IMG/VR virus record: IMGVR_UViG_3300043410_001007 | Coordinates: 39,930-103,929 of that record | Reading direction: 5' to 3' (one strand) | Source of the DNA: a virus | DNA: 64,000 nt | Part shown: piece after piece, positions 27,313-34,528 of the stretch | Layout of the letters: each line of letters opens with the position of its first letter | Position numbering within the stretch: the first letter of the stretch is position 1 | Made by a program: the position numbers and the translations under genes | Notes under the pieces: model-generated | The model's input: only the letters and a program-made list of their open reading frames with translations | What the model was told of the DNA's origin: nothing | The model's database searches: none

Positions 27313-27960
27313 TTAGAAACAATTTTTTCTCCAAATAGCCATGTAGCGAGTGTACATATTAGTTACCAACTCACCTTCATAGTAGATACGTGAGTTATCA
27401 CGTTTGTTCATCCTAATAAATTCATCTAAGCTAGAGCTACAACGGACATGCTCTACGCAATCAAAATAGTTGTTGCCTTGTACTGCCACCAATGTGCCAT
27501 TAGGTATCTTTTTGTACCATTCATCATACACCTCTTGTGTAACGTGCTCACTACTAGTGTTGATTACGATGTCTGGACGATACTGATTACTGTACACATA
27601 GGTCTTCATGTCGGCGGTTTCGGCTTTGAATTTCCAACTGTTAATCTCGTGAGGTTTGTTTACTGTATCCGCAATAGTTTCGCACCACGGATCTAAGTCA
27701 ATACTACGAATACGACGAACTTCGATATCATCGTGTTCCATAATCATACTAGCAAGAATACCAATCCAGCCACCAAAAATGTAAATATTAGCAGGACCCA
27801 TAGTAAACTCAGCCAACTCACTAACTAACCATGCTTTACTATCTAACTGACCATCCCATAGCGCATCAAGCGCACGTGTACGCTCCTCGTGCGAGAGCAA
27901 ATTTCTAATAGCATTCATCCAGTGGGCCAGGGCACCCACACTAACTCTAAAATCTTTCAT
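27313..27960 (-). CDS. SAM methyltransferase-like protein
   Basis: 215 residues, minus-strand ATG at 27960. IYIFGGWIGILA looks like a motif I glycine loop, RSIDLDPWC like the acidic end of strand 2, and VINTSSEHV like motif IV of class I SAM-dependent methyltransferases. I know similar proteins from T4-like phages. A late octamer ends 5 bases before the ATG with no ribosome binding site between. The next minus-strand gene starts at or near its end. Substrate unknown; weak enough that a non-catalytic relative is possible. Confidence 0.5.
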   Translation of the reverse strand: MKDFRVSVGALAHWMNAIRNLLSHEERTRALDALWDGQLDSKAWLVSELAEFTMGPANIYIFGGWIGILASMIMEHDDIEVRRIRSIDLDPWCETIADTVNKPHEINSWKFKAETADMKTYVYSNQYRPDIVINTSSEHVTQEVYDEWYKKIPNGTLVAVQGNNYFDCVEHVRCSSSLDEFIRMNKRDNSRIYYEGELVTNMYTRYMAIWRKNCF

Positions 27961-27965
27961 TACAT

Positions 27966-27973
27966 TATTTAGT
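27966..27973 (-). promoter_or_regulatory. Late promoter octamer, minus strand
   Basis: ACTAAATA read on the minus strand, ending 5 bases before ATG 27960. It is half of a back-to-back promoter pair. Confidence 0.55.
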
Positions 27974-27974
27974 T

Positions 27975-27982
27975 AGTAAATA
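27975..27982 (+). promoter_or_regulatory. Late promoter octamer, plus strand
   Basis: AGTAAATA, ending 6 bases before ATG 27989. It forms a palindromic pair (TATTTA-GTTAG-TAAATA) with the minus-strand octamer. Confidence 0.5.
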
Positions 27983-27988
27983 GATGCT

Positions 27989-29074
27989 ATGATAGAAAGT
28001 GAAGATTACTGGGAAGTGCCAGATGGATTAGATACATCACGTTTCAACTTTAGATGGACACCATCAGTAAGAGAAGACGGGCATATCATCGAATTTGGTA
28101 CACAATGGCAGGACACTGGCGGCCCACGATACGTGTGTGCTGGCGCTACTACTACGATCTACAATACCACACAACGTGCGATAAATCTACCAGATAAAAA
28201 AAACTGGCGACTACACCAAGACATAGAATGGACTGACTTTGATTTCAGTTGGCATCCAAACTCAACAGAACTTCCACACAACTATCAATTCTTCGATAGA
28301 GATTATCCAAGAAGTAATACCTATCGTCCAATAGAATACTATCAAGGTCCTAATTTACCAATCAAGGTCATTTCTACACCACGTGCTAAGATAAAATATC
28401 GACCACTAGATATTGTCTACATGAGTAATGGTGAACCAGACGAGGAACTCAGATACAACAGATTATGTGAACTTGCTGGTCGATCAGTTATCTGGGTGCG
28501 TGGTGTAAACGGCAGAGAGAATGCTATTAGACGTGCGGCCGAACTTAGTACTACATCTTGGTTCATACTGTTTCCTGGTAAATTATGGGCAGACCAACAC
28601 TTCGACTTTGACTATCAACCACGCAGAGACTATGAGCCTAAGCACTACATATTCTACGCTACTAATCCCCTAAATGATTTACAGTATGGTCACCAAGCGG
28701 CAGTATGCTATCACAGGGAACTAGTATTAGAAACAATCAACTACGGCTTAGATTTTACAATGAGTAAACTACATGATATCGTACCAGTCAATAGCGGTAT
28801 TGCTCAATACAATGTAAACCCACTCATTACATGGCGAACAGCATTCCGTGAAGCGGTAAAATTATGTGCCGCCAATGACGATGAGAGTAAGCAACGATTA
28901 GAGGTATGGCGAACATACGCTCGTGGCGATAATTGCGAGTGGAGTTTATTAGGCGCACAAGACGGTATCGAATACTACAATCAAGTCAGTGGTGAACATA
29001 GTGAACTAATGAAGACATTCGAGTGGAGTTGGTTAGATAGATATTACAAAGCAAAGTATGAAGTACACAAGTAG
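27989..29074 (+). CDS. Glycosyltransferase-like protein lacking the DxD motif
   Basis: 361 residues, ATG 27989. The second half aligns with the DGD glycosyltransferase at 24472-25380: DIVYMSNGEPDEE, WVRGVNG, TTSWFILFPGKLW and WRTAFREAVKLCAAN. At the place of the DGD motif this copy reads FPGK, so it may have lost metal-dependent transfer and act as a binding or regulatory partner. The first half (RFNFRWTP..., DFDFSWHPN repeated) is a Trp-rich beta region, possibly two related repeats. It overlaps the QueC-like gene by 17 bases. Confidence 0.5.
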   Translation: MIESEDYWEVPDGLDTSRFNFRWTPSVREDGHIIEFGTQWQDTGGPRYVCAGATTTIYNTTQRAINLPDKKNWRLHQDIEWTDFDFSWHPNSTELPHNYQFFDRDYPRSNTYRPIEYYQGPNLPIKVISTPRAKIKYRPLDIVYMSNGEPDEELRYNRLCELAGRSVIWVRGVNGRENAIRRAAELSTTSWFILFPGKLWADQHFDFDYQPRRDYEPKHYIFYATNPLNDLQYGHQAAVCYHRELVLETINYGLDFTMSKLHDIVPVNSGIAQYNVNPLITWRTAFREAVKLCAANDDESKQRLEVWRTYARGDNCEWSLLGAQDGIEYYNQVSGEHSELMKTFEWSWLDRYYKAKYEVHK

Positions 29075-29663
29075 AGTAGATGGTACTGAGATTCTAGTAC
29101 CAATCAATCCGGAACTACGCAACGCTATTATGATTAGTGGCGGCCTAGATAGCGCAGTGCTACTAGCGATACTAGCAAGTAATGGTATCATGCCAACTAC
29201 ATTCACAATCGATAAGAGCGATGGGTCATACAATAACACGGTCAAACTAATCGACTGGATGAATACTAGATGGTCGTGGACAATCCCGCATCCCATCAAA
29301 GTAGGTGACACGACTCTACATCACAGCCAGCAAGGTAAGTCAGCCGTTATTCAGATACTAGAGAACAACTGGTGCGATCTCCTGTACAACGCAATCAATC
29401 AAAACCCACCAGAACTAGAAGATTTACCAGGCGCACCAAACAGAACAATCAACAACCCACCAAAGAAACTAGTCATACCATTCTTTCTCTTACAGAAAAC
29501 ACATATCATCGACTTGATGTTCCAACTAAATTTACAGGAGTTATCTGACCATACTCATAGTTGTACTGAGCAGACCGAGGGAAGATGTAATCAATGTTGG
29601 CAATGTACTGAGCGTAAATTTGCTTTTGAAAAATTAGGATTTTTAGATACCGGTATCTATTGA
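29058..29663 (+). CDS. QueC-like PP-loop ATP pyrophosphatase
   Basis: 201 residues, ATG 29058 inside the end of the preceding gene. ISGGLDSAVLLAIL (about residues 27-40) is the PP-loop SGGxDS motif of the N-type ATP pyrophosphatases. C-terminal SCTEQTEGRCNQCWQC gives C-x7-C-x2-C-x2-C, the zinc-site spacing of QueC (7-cyano-7-deazaguanine synthase). It is close to usual QueC length (about 220-230), but the middle is atypical and the other queuosine genes (queD, queE) are not in this window. True preQ0 synthesis for DNA or tRNA modification is possible, as is another adenylation-type reaction. Confidence 0.6.
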   Translation: MKYTSRVDGTEILVPINPELRNAIMISGGLDSAVLLAILASNGIMPTTFTIDKSDGSYNNTVKLIDWMNTRWSWTIPHPIKVGDTTLHHSQQGKSAVIQILENNWCDLLYNAINQNPPELEDLPGAPNRTINNPPKKLVIPFFLLQKTHIIDLMFQLNLQELSDHTHSCTEQTEGRCNQCWQCTERKFAFEKLGFLDTGIY

Positions 29664-29674
29664 TCCAAAATCTA

Positions 29675-29702
29675 TTGACGAACTTTAAAATTATGCTAAA
29701 CT
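29675..29702 (+). promoter_or_regulatory. Sigma-70-type promoter with extended -10
   Basis: TTGACG (29675-29680), 16-base spacer, TAAACT (29697-29702) with TGC before it. It drives the outer-membrane protein gene; AAGGAA precedes ATG 29739. Confidence 0.65.
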
Positions 29703-29738
29703 ATCTCTAATGTCTAACGACAGAACAAAGGAAACACA

Positions 29739-30272
29739 ATGAAGAAAATTCTAGCAATCGCGGCCTTAGCCGTAACATCCCAAGCGTTTGCCGCTGACTA
29801 TGTATCAGTATCAGTTGAGAACGTACAAGGTCGCAAAGGCGCTCAAGACAGTACTGCTCAGTACGTTCGTGCTGGCAAGTCATTCGGTGACTATCAACTA
29901 GGTCTACAATCACGCACTGCTAAGTTCGCTGATAACACAATTGGTCAAAGCCTAGAGACTACTATCGCTAACACTAAGTTCAACTTAGCTGGCATCACCC
30001 CATTCGTTGGCGCTGGTCACGATATCAAGGGCTACAACTACGGCTTAGTCGGCGCTACATACGGCGTTAAAGTTGGCCCAGGCTTCGCACTAGCTGGTGT
30101 TAAGACTCGTGTTGGCTCAACCGAAGATGGCGCCCGTACTAAGCAAACAGTTTCGTTCGCACAGTACTCATTGCCAGTTGCTAAGAATGTTTCATTTGAT
30201 GTAAGTGCCTCACATAGCGCACAGACAATCAAAGAGAACGCTCTTGGTTTAGGTGTATCAATCGGTTTCTAA
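29739..30272 (+). CDS. Outer-membrane beta-barrel protein
   Basis: 177 residues. A clear signal peptide (MKKILAIAALAVTSQAFA, cut before AD) precedes alternating hydrophobic strands (YVSVSVENV, YQLGLQSRTAKF, FALAGVKTRVG, VSFAQYSLPV, VSFDVSASHS). It ends LGLGVSIGF, with the terminal Phe typical of substrates of the BAM assembly machine. About eight strands would make it an OmpX/Lom-size barrel. It has its own sigma-70 promoter and a strong terminator, like a phage 'moron'. Changing the host surface, for example blocking superinfection, is a reasonable inference but not shown. Confidence 0.7.
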   Translation: MKKILAIAALAVTSQAFAADYVSVSVENVQGRKGAQDSTAQYVRAGKSFGDYQLGLQSRTAKFADNTIGQSLETTIANTKFNLAGITPFVGAGHDIKGYNYGLVGATYGVKVGPGFALAGVKTRVGSTEDGARTKQTVSFAQYSLPVAKNVSFDVSASHSAQTIKENALGLGVSIGF

Positions 30273-30328
30273 TCCCAGTTAGATTCTCGATGGGTGTAGT
30301 CAACCCAACAACTACACCAACATCCTAT

Positions 30329-30358
30329 AGCCCACTTTCGTAGTGGGCTTTTTCTTTT
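30329..30358 (+). terminator. Rho-independent terminator
   Basis: An 8-bp stem AGCCCACT/AGTGGGCT with loop TTCGT, followed by TTTTCTTTT. It ends the outer-membrane protein transcript. Confidence 0.9.
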
Positions 30359-30360
30359 GG

Positions 30361-30368
30361 AATAAATA
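30361..30368 (+). promoter_or_regulatory. Late promoter-like octamer
   Basis: AATAAATA directly after the terminator and 17 bases before ATG 30386; GAGGA lies in between. Confidence 0.5.
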
Positions 30369-30385
30369 ACTCCGAGGATAACACT

Positions 30386-30562
30386 ATGAATGATAAAGAA
30401 TGGCTAGATAAAGTAACAAAGGCAGCCGCAGTGTACAACGACGATAGATTACATACTGACTTTCAAGAAGATGAAGTGTTGAAGTTTGTAGAGTACTTAC
30501 ATAGACAATACGGCTACGAATACAACAAACCTCAGCCGCGGCATAGAAATACACCGCGATGA
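30386..30562 (+). CDS. Small hypothetical protein
   Basis: 58 residues, ATG 30386 behind GAGGATAACACT. Charged and aromatic (EVLKFVEYLHRQYGYEYN), basic at the end (PRHRNTPR). The stop overlaps the next start (ATGA), so the pair is coupled. Not recognised. Confidence 0.55.
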   Translation: MNDKEWLDKVTKAAAVYNDDRLHTDFQEDEVLKFVEYLHRQYGYEYNKPQPRHRNTPR

Positions 30563-30825
30563 AAGTCACTCATAGTTTAGACTGGGATCAAGTTCGCAAC
30601 AGCTTGAAAGACCAACTCAATCAACTCAGTTACAACAGTGACTTGCGTAAGATGCTGAAAACGATAGACACCCTAGTAGCTGACTTATCGAAATTAGAAG
30701 TCGAAGCACGACAGCACGGTAACCGCGGCAGTTACCAATCACGATGTGAGAGCAAAGTAGAAGAAATCAATAACGCTATCAACAATCTCGACAAATGGAT
30801 CACAATGGCCGCCCTACTAGAATAA
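30559..30825 (+). CDS. Small helical hypothetical protein
   Basis: 88 residues, ATG 30559 overlapping the previous stop. Mostly helical with coiled-coil character (LRKMLKTIDTLVADLSKLEVE and VEEINNAINNLDKW). No known domain seen. Possibly a partner of the 58-residue protein. Confidence 0.55.
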   Translation: MKVTHSLDWDQVRNSLKDQLNQLSYNSDLRKMLKTIDTLVADLSKLEVEARQHGNRGSYQSRCESKVEEINNAINNLDKWITMAALLE

Positions 30826-30826
30826 T

Positions 30827-30855
30827 TTGACAATAAATCACATTCCATGTACACT
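30827..30855 (+). promoter_or_regulatory. Sigma-70-type promoter
   Basis: TTGACA (30827-30832), 17-base spacer, TACACT (30850-30855). The -35 block TTGACAATAAATC is repeated exactly at 31112 and 31409. Confidence 0.75.
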
Positions 30856-30884
30856 CTCTAAATCGTAAATCAACAGGAGTGAAT

Positions 30885-31115
30885 ATGAAACGATTAGTAC
30901 TACTTTTGGCCTTGGTATCCCTCACCGCATTTGCCGAGGGAATCCACGACAAACGAATAGCCGAAATCAAGGCAGAGATTGCCCAACGACAGGCTGCCGT
31001 CGACCAGATGAAGGTCCAGGGTCTTCCAACTGGTCGCCATGAGTTTCCTATCTTCCGCCTCAAAGCAGAGCTGGCCAAGCTCGAGGACATGAACATCGAA
31101 ATTTCCAAAAATTGA
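30885..31115 (+). CDS. Small secreted (periplasmic) coiled-coil protein
   Basis: 76 residues from ATG 30885, placed 5 bases after AGGAG; the GTG at 30879 overlaps that site and is unlikely. Signal peptide MKRLVLLLALVSLTAFA, probably cut before EG. The mature about 60 residues are helical and charged (AEIKAEIAQRQAAVDQM, RLKAELAKLEDMNIEI). Base use is more even, with few CTA and CTAG, than in the virion genes. A short early-expressed periplasmic protein; the function is unknown. Confidence 0.65.
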   Translation: MKRLVLLLALVSLTAFAEGIHDKRIAEIKAEIAQRQAAVDQMKVQGLPTGRHEFPIFRLKAELAKLEDMNIEISKN

Positions 31116-31140
31116 CAATAAATCGTCTTCCTGTTACAAT
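31112..31140 (+). promoter_or_regulatory. Sigma-70-type promoter with dyad after -10
   Basis: TTGACA (31112-31117), 17-base spacer, TACAAT (31135-31140). CAATAC-TT-GTATTG (31137-31150) overlaps the -10 and start site and could be an operator. Confidence 0.8.
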
Positions 31141-31169
31141 ACTTGTATTGAAACTGACAAGGAAGCGAT

Positions 31170-31412
31170 ATGACTGAATTTGAAACCAAGTGCTACGGTA
31201 TGTCTGAACAAGAAATCCGCCAGCAGTACATGGAAAGTATTACTGCTAAGTTCACAGGACTGGAAATGGTAGTCATGGGTATCATGTCAGATTGTCAGGA
31301 AATGATGGCAATGGGTACTGGGCCACGCTCAGTTGAGTATGTTCGTAAACACATGAATATCGCTAAGTTCATTCTGTCAGAAATGATGGAAGCCAAGCGT
31401 TCCAAAATTTGA
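31170..31412 (+). CDS. Small hypothetical protein
   Basis: 80 residues, ATG 31170 with AAGGAAG upstream. It is Met-rich and helical (GLEMVVMGIMSDCQEMMAMG; FILSEMMEAKRSKI). Not recognised. It is one of a run of separately promoted small genes with near-identical promoters. Confidence 0.6.
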   Translation: MTEFETKCYGMSEQEIRQQYMESITAKFTGLEMVVMGIMSDCQEMMAMGTGPRSVEYVRKHMNIAKFILSEMMEAKRSKI

Positions 31413-31437
31413 CAATAAATCGATAACCTGCTACAAT
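31409..31437 (+). promoter_or_regulatory. Sigma-70-type promoter with dyad after -10
   Basis: TTGACA (31409-31414), 17-base spacer, TACAAT (31432-31437). The dyad CAATAC-TT-GTATTG recurs at 31434-31447. The -35 overlaps the upstream stop codon. Confidence 0.8.
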
Positions 31438-31467
31438 ACTTGTATTGAAACTTAGACGGAGATAGAA

Positions 31468-31767
31468 ATGTCAGCACTTACCGAATATACCCTGGAAATC
31501 TACAAAGCCGACAAACGCATCAAAAAAGACGAGCGTTATGGCCGTAATCGGGTGGGTCTCCGCTTTGTTGAAGTCCTGGACTTTGCTCCTAGTACTAAAG
31601 ATTACATTTCTACGGTTGCTGACGCTAAGCGCAAGGAAGGCTATGTGGTCAATGTGTTCGAGACCTATGTAACGGTCAAAAATCTTATGACTGGTGCTCC
31701 TGTCAAAGAGCGCTACGACACTCCCTACGGCTGTTCTGTTGCTTCTGAGCGCTACTTCACAATGTAA
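31468..31767 (+). CDS. Small hypothetical protein
   Basis: 99 residues, ATG 31468 after CGGAGATAGAA. Basic N-terminal half (ADKRIKKDERYGRNRVGLRF) and an alternating beta-like C-terminal half (YVVNVFETYVTVKNLMTG). Not recognised. It has a separate promoter with a putative operator, as for the previous gene. Confidence 0.6.
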   Translation: MSALTEYTLEIYKADKRIKKDERYGRNRVGLRFVEVLDFAPSTKDYISTVADAKRKEGYVVNVFETYVTVKNLMTGAPVKERYDTPYGCSVASERYFTM

Positions 31768-31783
31768 TTGGATCAACTATCAG

Positions 31784-31812
31784 TTGACACAAACACAAAC
31801 CTCGTTTACAAT
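31784..31812 (+). promoter_or_regulatory. Sigma-70-type promoter
   Basis: TTGACA (31784-31789), 17-base spacer, TACAAT (31807-31812), for the MoxR gene; AAGGAAA precedes ATG 31848. Confidence 0.85.
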
Positions 31813-31847
31813 CACTACATCAATTTTTTAACTCAAAGGAAACTTAA

Positions 31848-32954
31848 ATGTCCGCATCTGTATCTGACGTCCATAGCGTCAACGCCATCGCCGCTCGTAA
31901 AGCACTACTCACCGCATTCGCTGTGAATCGTCCCGTATTCTTGTGGGGTCCTCCTGGTATCGGTAAGTCCGAAGTCGTTGCTGAGATTACCGAGGAACTT
32001 GGCGGCTACATGGTAGACTTGCGTATGGCCCAGATGGAACCTACGGACATCCGTGGCATTCCCTTCTTCAATAAAGATATCGGCAAGATGGACTGGGCAC
32101 CTCCTGTTGACTTGCCCGACGAGGAACTTGCTTCTCAGTATCCCGTAATCGTCCTGTTCTTGGATGAAATGAACTCTGCCGCACCTAGTGTACAAGCCGC
32201 CGGTTATCAACTTATTCTCAACCGTCGTGTTGGTAAGTATGTTCTCCCTGACAATGTTGTAATCGTTGCCGCTGGTAACCGTGATAGTGACAAGGGCGTT
32301 ACCTATCGTATGCCCATGCCGCTTGCTAACCGCTTTGTTCACGTTGAAATGAAGCCTGACTTTACATCATGGCAAGCATGGGCTCTCGACAATGACATTC
32401 ACCGTGATGTTGTTGGTTACCTCTCATTCGCTAAGAGTGATATGTATGACTTCGATGCTAAGTCCTCTTCTAAGGCATTTGCTACACCTCGTTCGTGGGT
32501 ATTTGTTAGCCAGTTGCTACAAAAAGAAGACGACATGGACACTGATACCCTGTTCACTCTTGTATCAGGTAGTGTCGGTGAAGGTCTTGCCGCAAAATTC
32601 ATGGCTCACCGCAAGTTCGCTGGTCGTCTGCCCAAAGCCGAAGACATCCTGTCCGGCAAAGTAACTGACCTCGATGTAAAAGAAGTCTCTGCTATGTATT
32701 CACTGACCGTTAGCTTGTGCTACGAGTTGCGTGATGCTAAGGAAAACAAAGTCGCACCTGACGAGTTGAACAAGATGACTGACAACTTCATCACCTACAT
32801 GATGAAAAACTTCGAGACTGAGTTGGTCATCATGGGTGCTAAGACTGCGCTGGTATCTTACGGTATCCCGCTGAACCCAATGAAGATGAAGTCTTTTGAC
32901 GAATTCAACAAGAAGTTCGGCAAGTTCATCAAGGCAGCCGCAGCCACACGCTAA
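31848..32954 (+). CDS. MoxR-family AAA+ ATPase
   Basis: 368 residues, ATG 31848. Walker A GPPGIGKSE (about residues 33-41), Walker B VILFLDEMNSA (about residues 100-110), sensor region VAAGNRDSDKG and the YRMPMPLANRFVHVEM arginine-finger stretch place it with MoxR AAA+ ATPases. These work as chaperone-like remodelers with VWA proteins, often for metal insertion or activation of a target complex. The next gene encodes a VWA protein with an HExxH motif, the usual partner. Both have strong early-type promoters, and codon use differs from the virion genes, with less CTA and CTAG. Confidence 0.85.
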   Translation: MSASVSDVHSVNAIAARKALLTAFAVNRPVFLWGPPGIGKSEVVAEITEELGGYMVDLRMAQMEPTDIRGIPFFNKDIGKMDWAPPVDLPDEELASQYPVIVLFLDEMNSAAPSVQAAGYQLILNRRVGKYVLPDNVVIVAAGNRDSDKGVTYRMPMPLANRFVHVEMKPDFTSWQAWALDNDIHRDVVGYLSFAKSDMYDFDAKSSSKAFATPRSWVFVSQLLQKEDDMDTDTLFTLVSGSVGEGLAAKFMAHRKFAGRLPKAEDILSGKVTDLDVKEVSAMYSLTVSLCYELRDAKENKVAPDELNKMTDNFITYMMKNFETELVIMGAKTALVSYGIPLNPMKMKSFDEFNKKFGKFIKAAAATR

Positions 32955-32961
32955 AAGCCTC

Positions 32962-32999
32962 AACCCAGACTTGACAAACGTTCAAGTCTGGGTTATAAT
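32962..32999 (+). promoter_or_regulatory. Consensus sigma-70 promoter inside a perfect inverted repeat
   Basis: TTGACA (32971-32976), 17-base spacer, TATAAT (32994-32999). A 13-bp perfect inverted repeat (32962-32974 and 32982-32994, loop of 7) covers the -35, most of the spacer and the first base of the -10. It can form a hairpin at the end of the moxR mRNA and could be an operator. Confidence 0.85.
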
Positions 33000-33023
33000 A
33001 TACTTTTACTCACTGGATTTCGT

Positions 33024-34307
33024 ATGACCACAATGACGACCGCTACAAAAAAGAAAAGCAAAAATAAAGACCAGTTCGATAATTTGATTGGACCAGTGGA
33101 TCGTGCTATTGATAACGAGGCCCGTGACCGCCTTATTATCGCTCGTACATCACTCTTACTAAAGCACTCATTCTTCGGTAACCTCGCCACTCGCTTGAAA
33201 TTAGTCAACGCTGACGAATGGTTGCCTACGGCCGCTACGGACGGCAAACACTTCTATTACAATAGTCGCTTCATTATGATGTTGCGCCCTGGCGAGGTAG
33301 AATTCCTAGTCGGTCACGAAGTTCTCCACGTTGTGTATGACCACATGGGTCGCCGTGATGACCGTGACCCACAGATGTGGAACATTGCCGATGACTATGC
33401 GGTCAATGCTGATTTGAAGCGTCATCGTGTTGGTGACTTCATTACCTCTGTACCATGCTTGTATGAAAGCAAGTATGACGGCAAGGGCGCTGAGCATATC
33501 TATGATGACTTGATGAAGAACGCTAAGAACATCGACCTCGACTCCCTGCTCGATCAACTGCTCGATCAACACATGGACGAGCAAGACGGTGATGGTGACG
33601 GTGATGACGACAACGAAGGCAAGGGCCCTGCTAAAATGTCGCAAGAGGAGCGTGACCAACTCAAGCAAGAAATCAAGCAGAATATCATCAACGCCGCTCG
33701 TCAAGCTAAGGAAGCTGGTCACTCATTGCCCGGTGAAGTTGAGCGCATGGTAAACGATATTACCGAGCCCAAGATGCCCTGGCGTGAGTTGATTCAAGCG
33801 AACTTGACTGCTACTATTCGCACTGACTATTCATTCATGCGCCCGTCTCGTCGTAGCTGGCACATGGACGCTATCATGGCAGGTCGTGCGCCTGGTGAAG
33901 AAGTCGATATCGTTGTAGCACTTGACACTTCGGGTAGTATCTCTAATGATGATATCAAGGTATTCTTGGGTGAAATTCAAGGTATCATGGATTCATTCTC
34001 GGGTTACAAAATCAAAGTATTCTGCTTCGACACTGGCACTCACAATCCCGCTGAGTACACTAGTGAGAACCTTGAAAGTATTACTGAGTATATTCCTGGC
34101 GGTGGCGGTGGCACAGACTTTACTTGTATCTTCAAGTACTTGAAAGAGGAAGCAATCGTTCCTAATCGCTTGGTAGTGTTTACTGATATGTGTCCGTTCG
34201 GTAGTTGGGGTGATCCTGATTATTGCGACACTACCTGGATCGGCGTAGGCAGTTACGCTAAGTCAGTGACTCCTCCTTGGGGAGCCTGGGCATACTATAC
34301 TGAGTAA
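33024..34307 (+). CDS. VWA-domain protein with HExxH metallopeptidase-like motif
   Basis: 427 residues, ATG 33024. The N-terminal part has GHEVLHVVYDH (HExxH at about residues 97-101), a zinc-metallopeptidase-like motif. An acidic linker (Asp/Glu/Gly rich, about residues 183-205) follows. The C-terminal VWA domain starts with VVALDTSGSIS (about residues 296-306), an intact MIDAS DxSxS. The arrangement is that of the VWA-like/DUF2201 'putative metallopeptidase' family commonly paired with MoxR. With the upstream ATPase it likely forms an ATP-driven remodelling pair. The target in the phage-infected cell is unknown. The next gene overlaps the stop by 1 base. Confidence 0.8.
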   Translation: MTTMTTATKKKSKNKDQFDNLIGPVDRAIDNEARDRLIIARTSLLLKHSFFGNLATRLKLVNADEWLPTAATDGKHFYYNSRFIMMLRPGEVEFLVGHEVLHVVYDHMGRRDDRDPQMWNIADDYAVNADLKRHRVGDFITSVPCLYESKYDGKGAEHIYDDLMKNAKNIDLDSLLDQLLDQHMDEQDGDGDGDDDNEGKGPAKMSQEERDQLKQEIKQNIINAARQAKEAGHSLPGEVERMVNDITEPKMPWRELIQANLTATIRTDYSFMRPSRRSWHMDAIMAGRAPGEEVDIVVALDTSGSISNDDIKVFLGEIQGIMDSFSGYKIKVFCFDTGTHNPAEYTSENLESITEYIPGGGGGTDFTCIFKYLKEEAIVPNRLVVFTDMCPFGSWGDPDYCDTTWIGVGSYAKSVTPPWGAWAYYTE

Positions 34308-34528
34308 TGTCTATCGTAAACAAGAGTGAAGAAATCACCACTATTATCTATGAGGATGGTAGTGGTGAAGTCTATCGTAGAAATGACTTCAATTCACCAT
34401 ACGTGTATCGAGGCACGACAATCACCAGATGGATGGAGTGGTTAGATGTTCTCCAAAAGGCAGAGAAACATCCTGAGTTTGAAAAGCTACTAGATGAAGT
34501 AGAGACCTTATATCGGATGATACGATGA
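34307..34528 (+). CDS. Small hypothetical protein
   Basis: 73 residues, ATG 34307 overlapping the VWA stop (TAATG). It has IIYEDGSGEVYRR and WMEWLDVLQKAEKHPEFEKLL, a hairpin followed by helices. It is translationally coupled on both sides (the next gene starts in ATGA overlap), so it may belong to the MoxR-VWA unit. Not recognised. Confidence 0.5.
   Translation: MSIVNKSEEITTIIYEDGSGEVYRRNDFNSPYVYRGTTITRWMEWLDVLQKAEKHPEFEKLLDEVETLYRMIR

Noticed and set aside
29058-29663. Full preQ0 DNA modification pathway
   Set aside because: Only one QueC-like gene is seen; queD, queE, folE or a DNA transglycosylase are not present in this window.
30827-31447. CRISPR-like array suspected from repeated TTGACAATAAATC
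   Set aside because: Only three copies at about 290-bp spacing, each with a matching -10 box and a gene; they are promoters.
33306-33722. 138-codon minus-strand ORF opposite the VWA gene
   Set aside because: It is a shadow of the acidic linker and VWA coding sequence.
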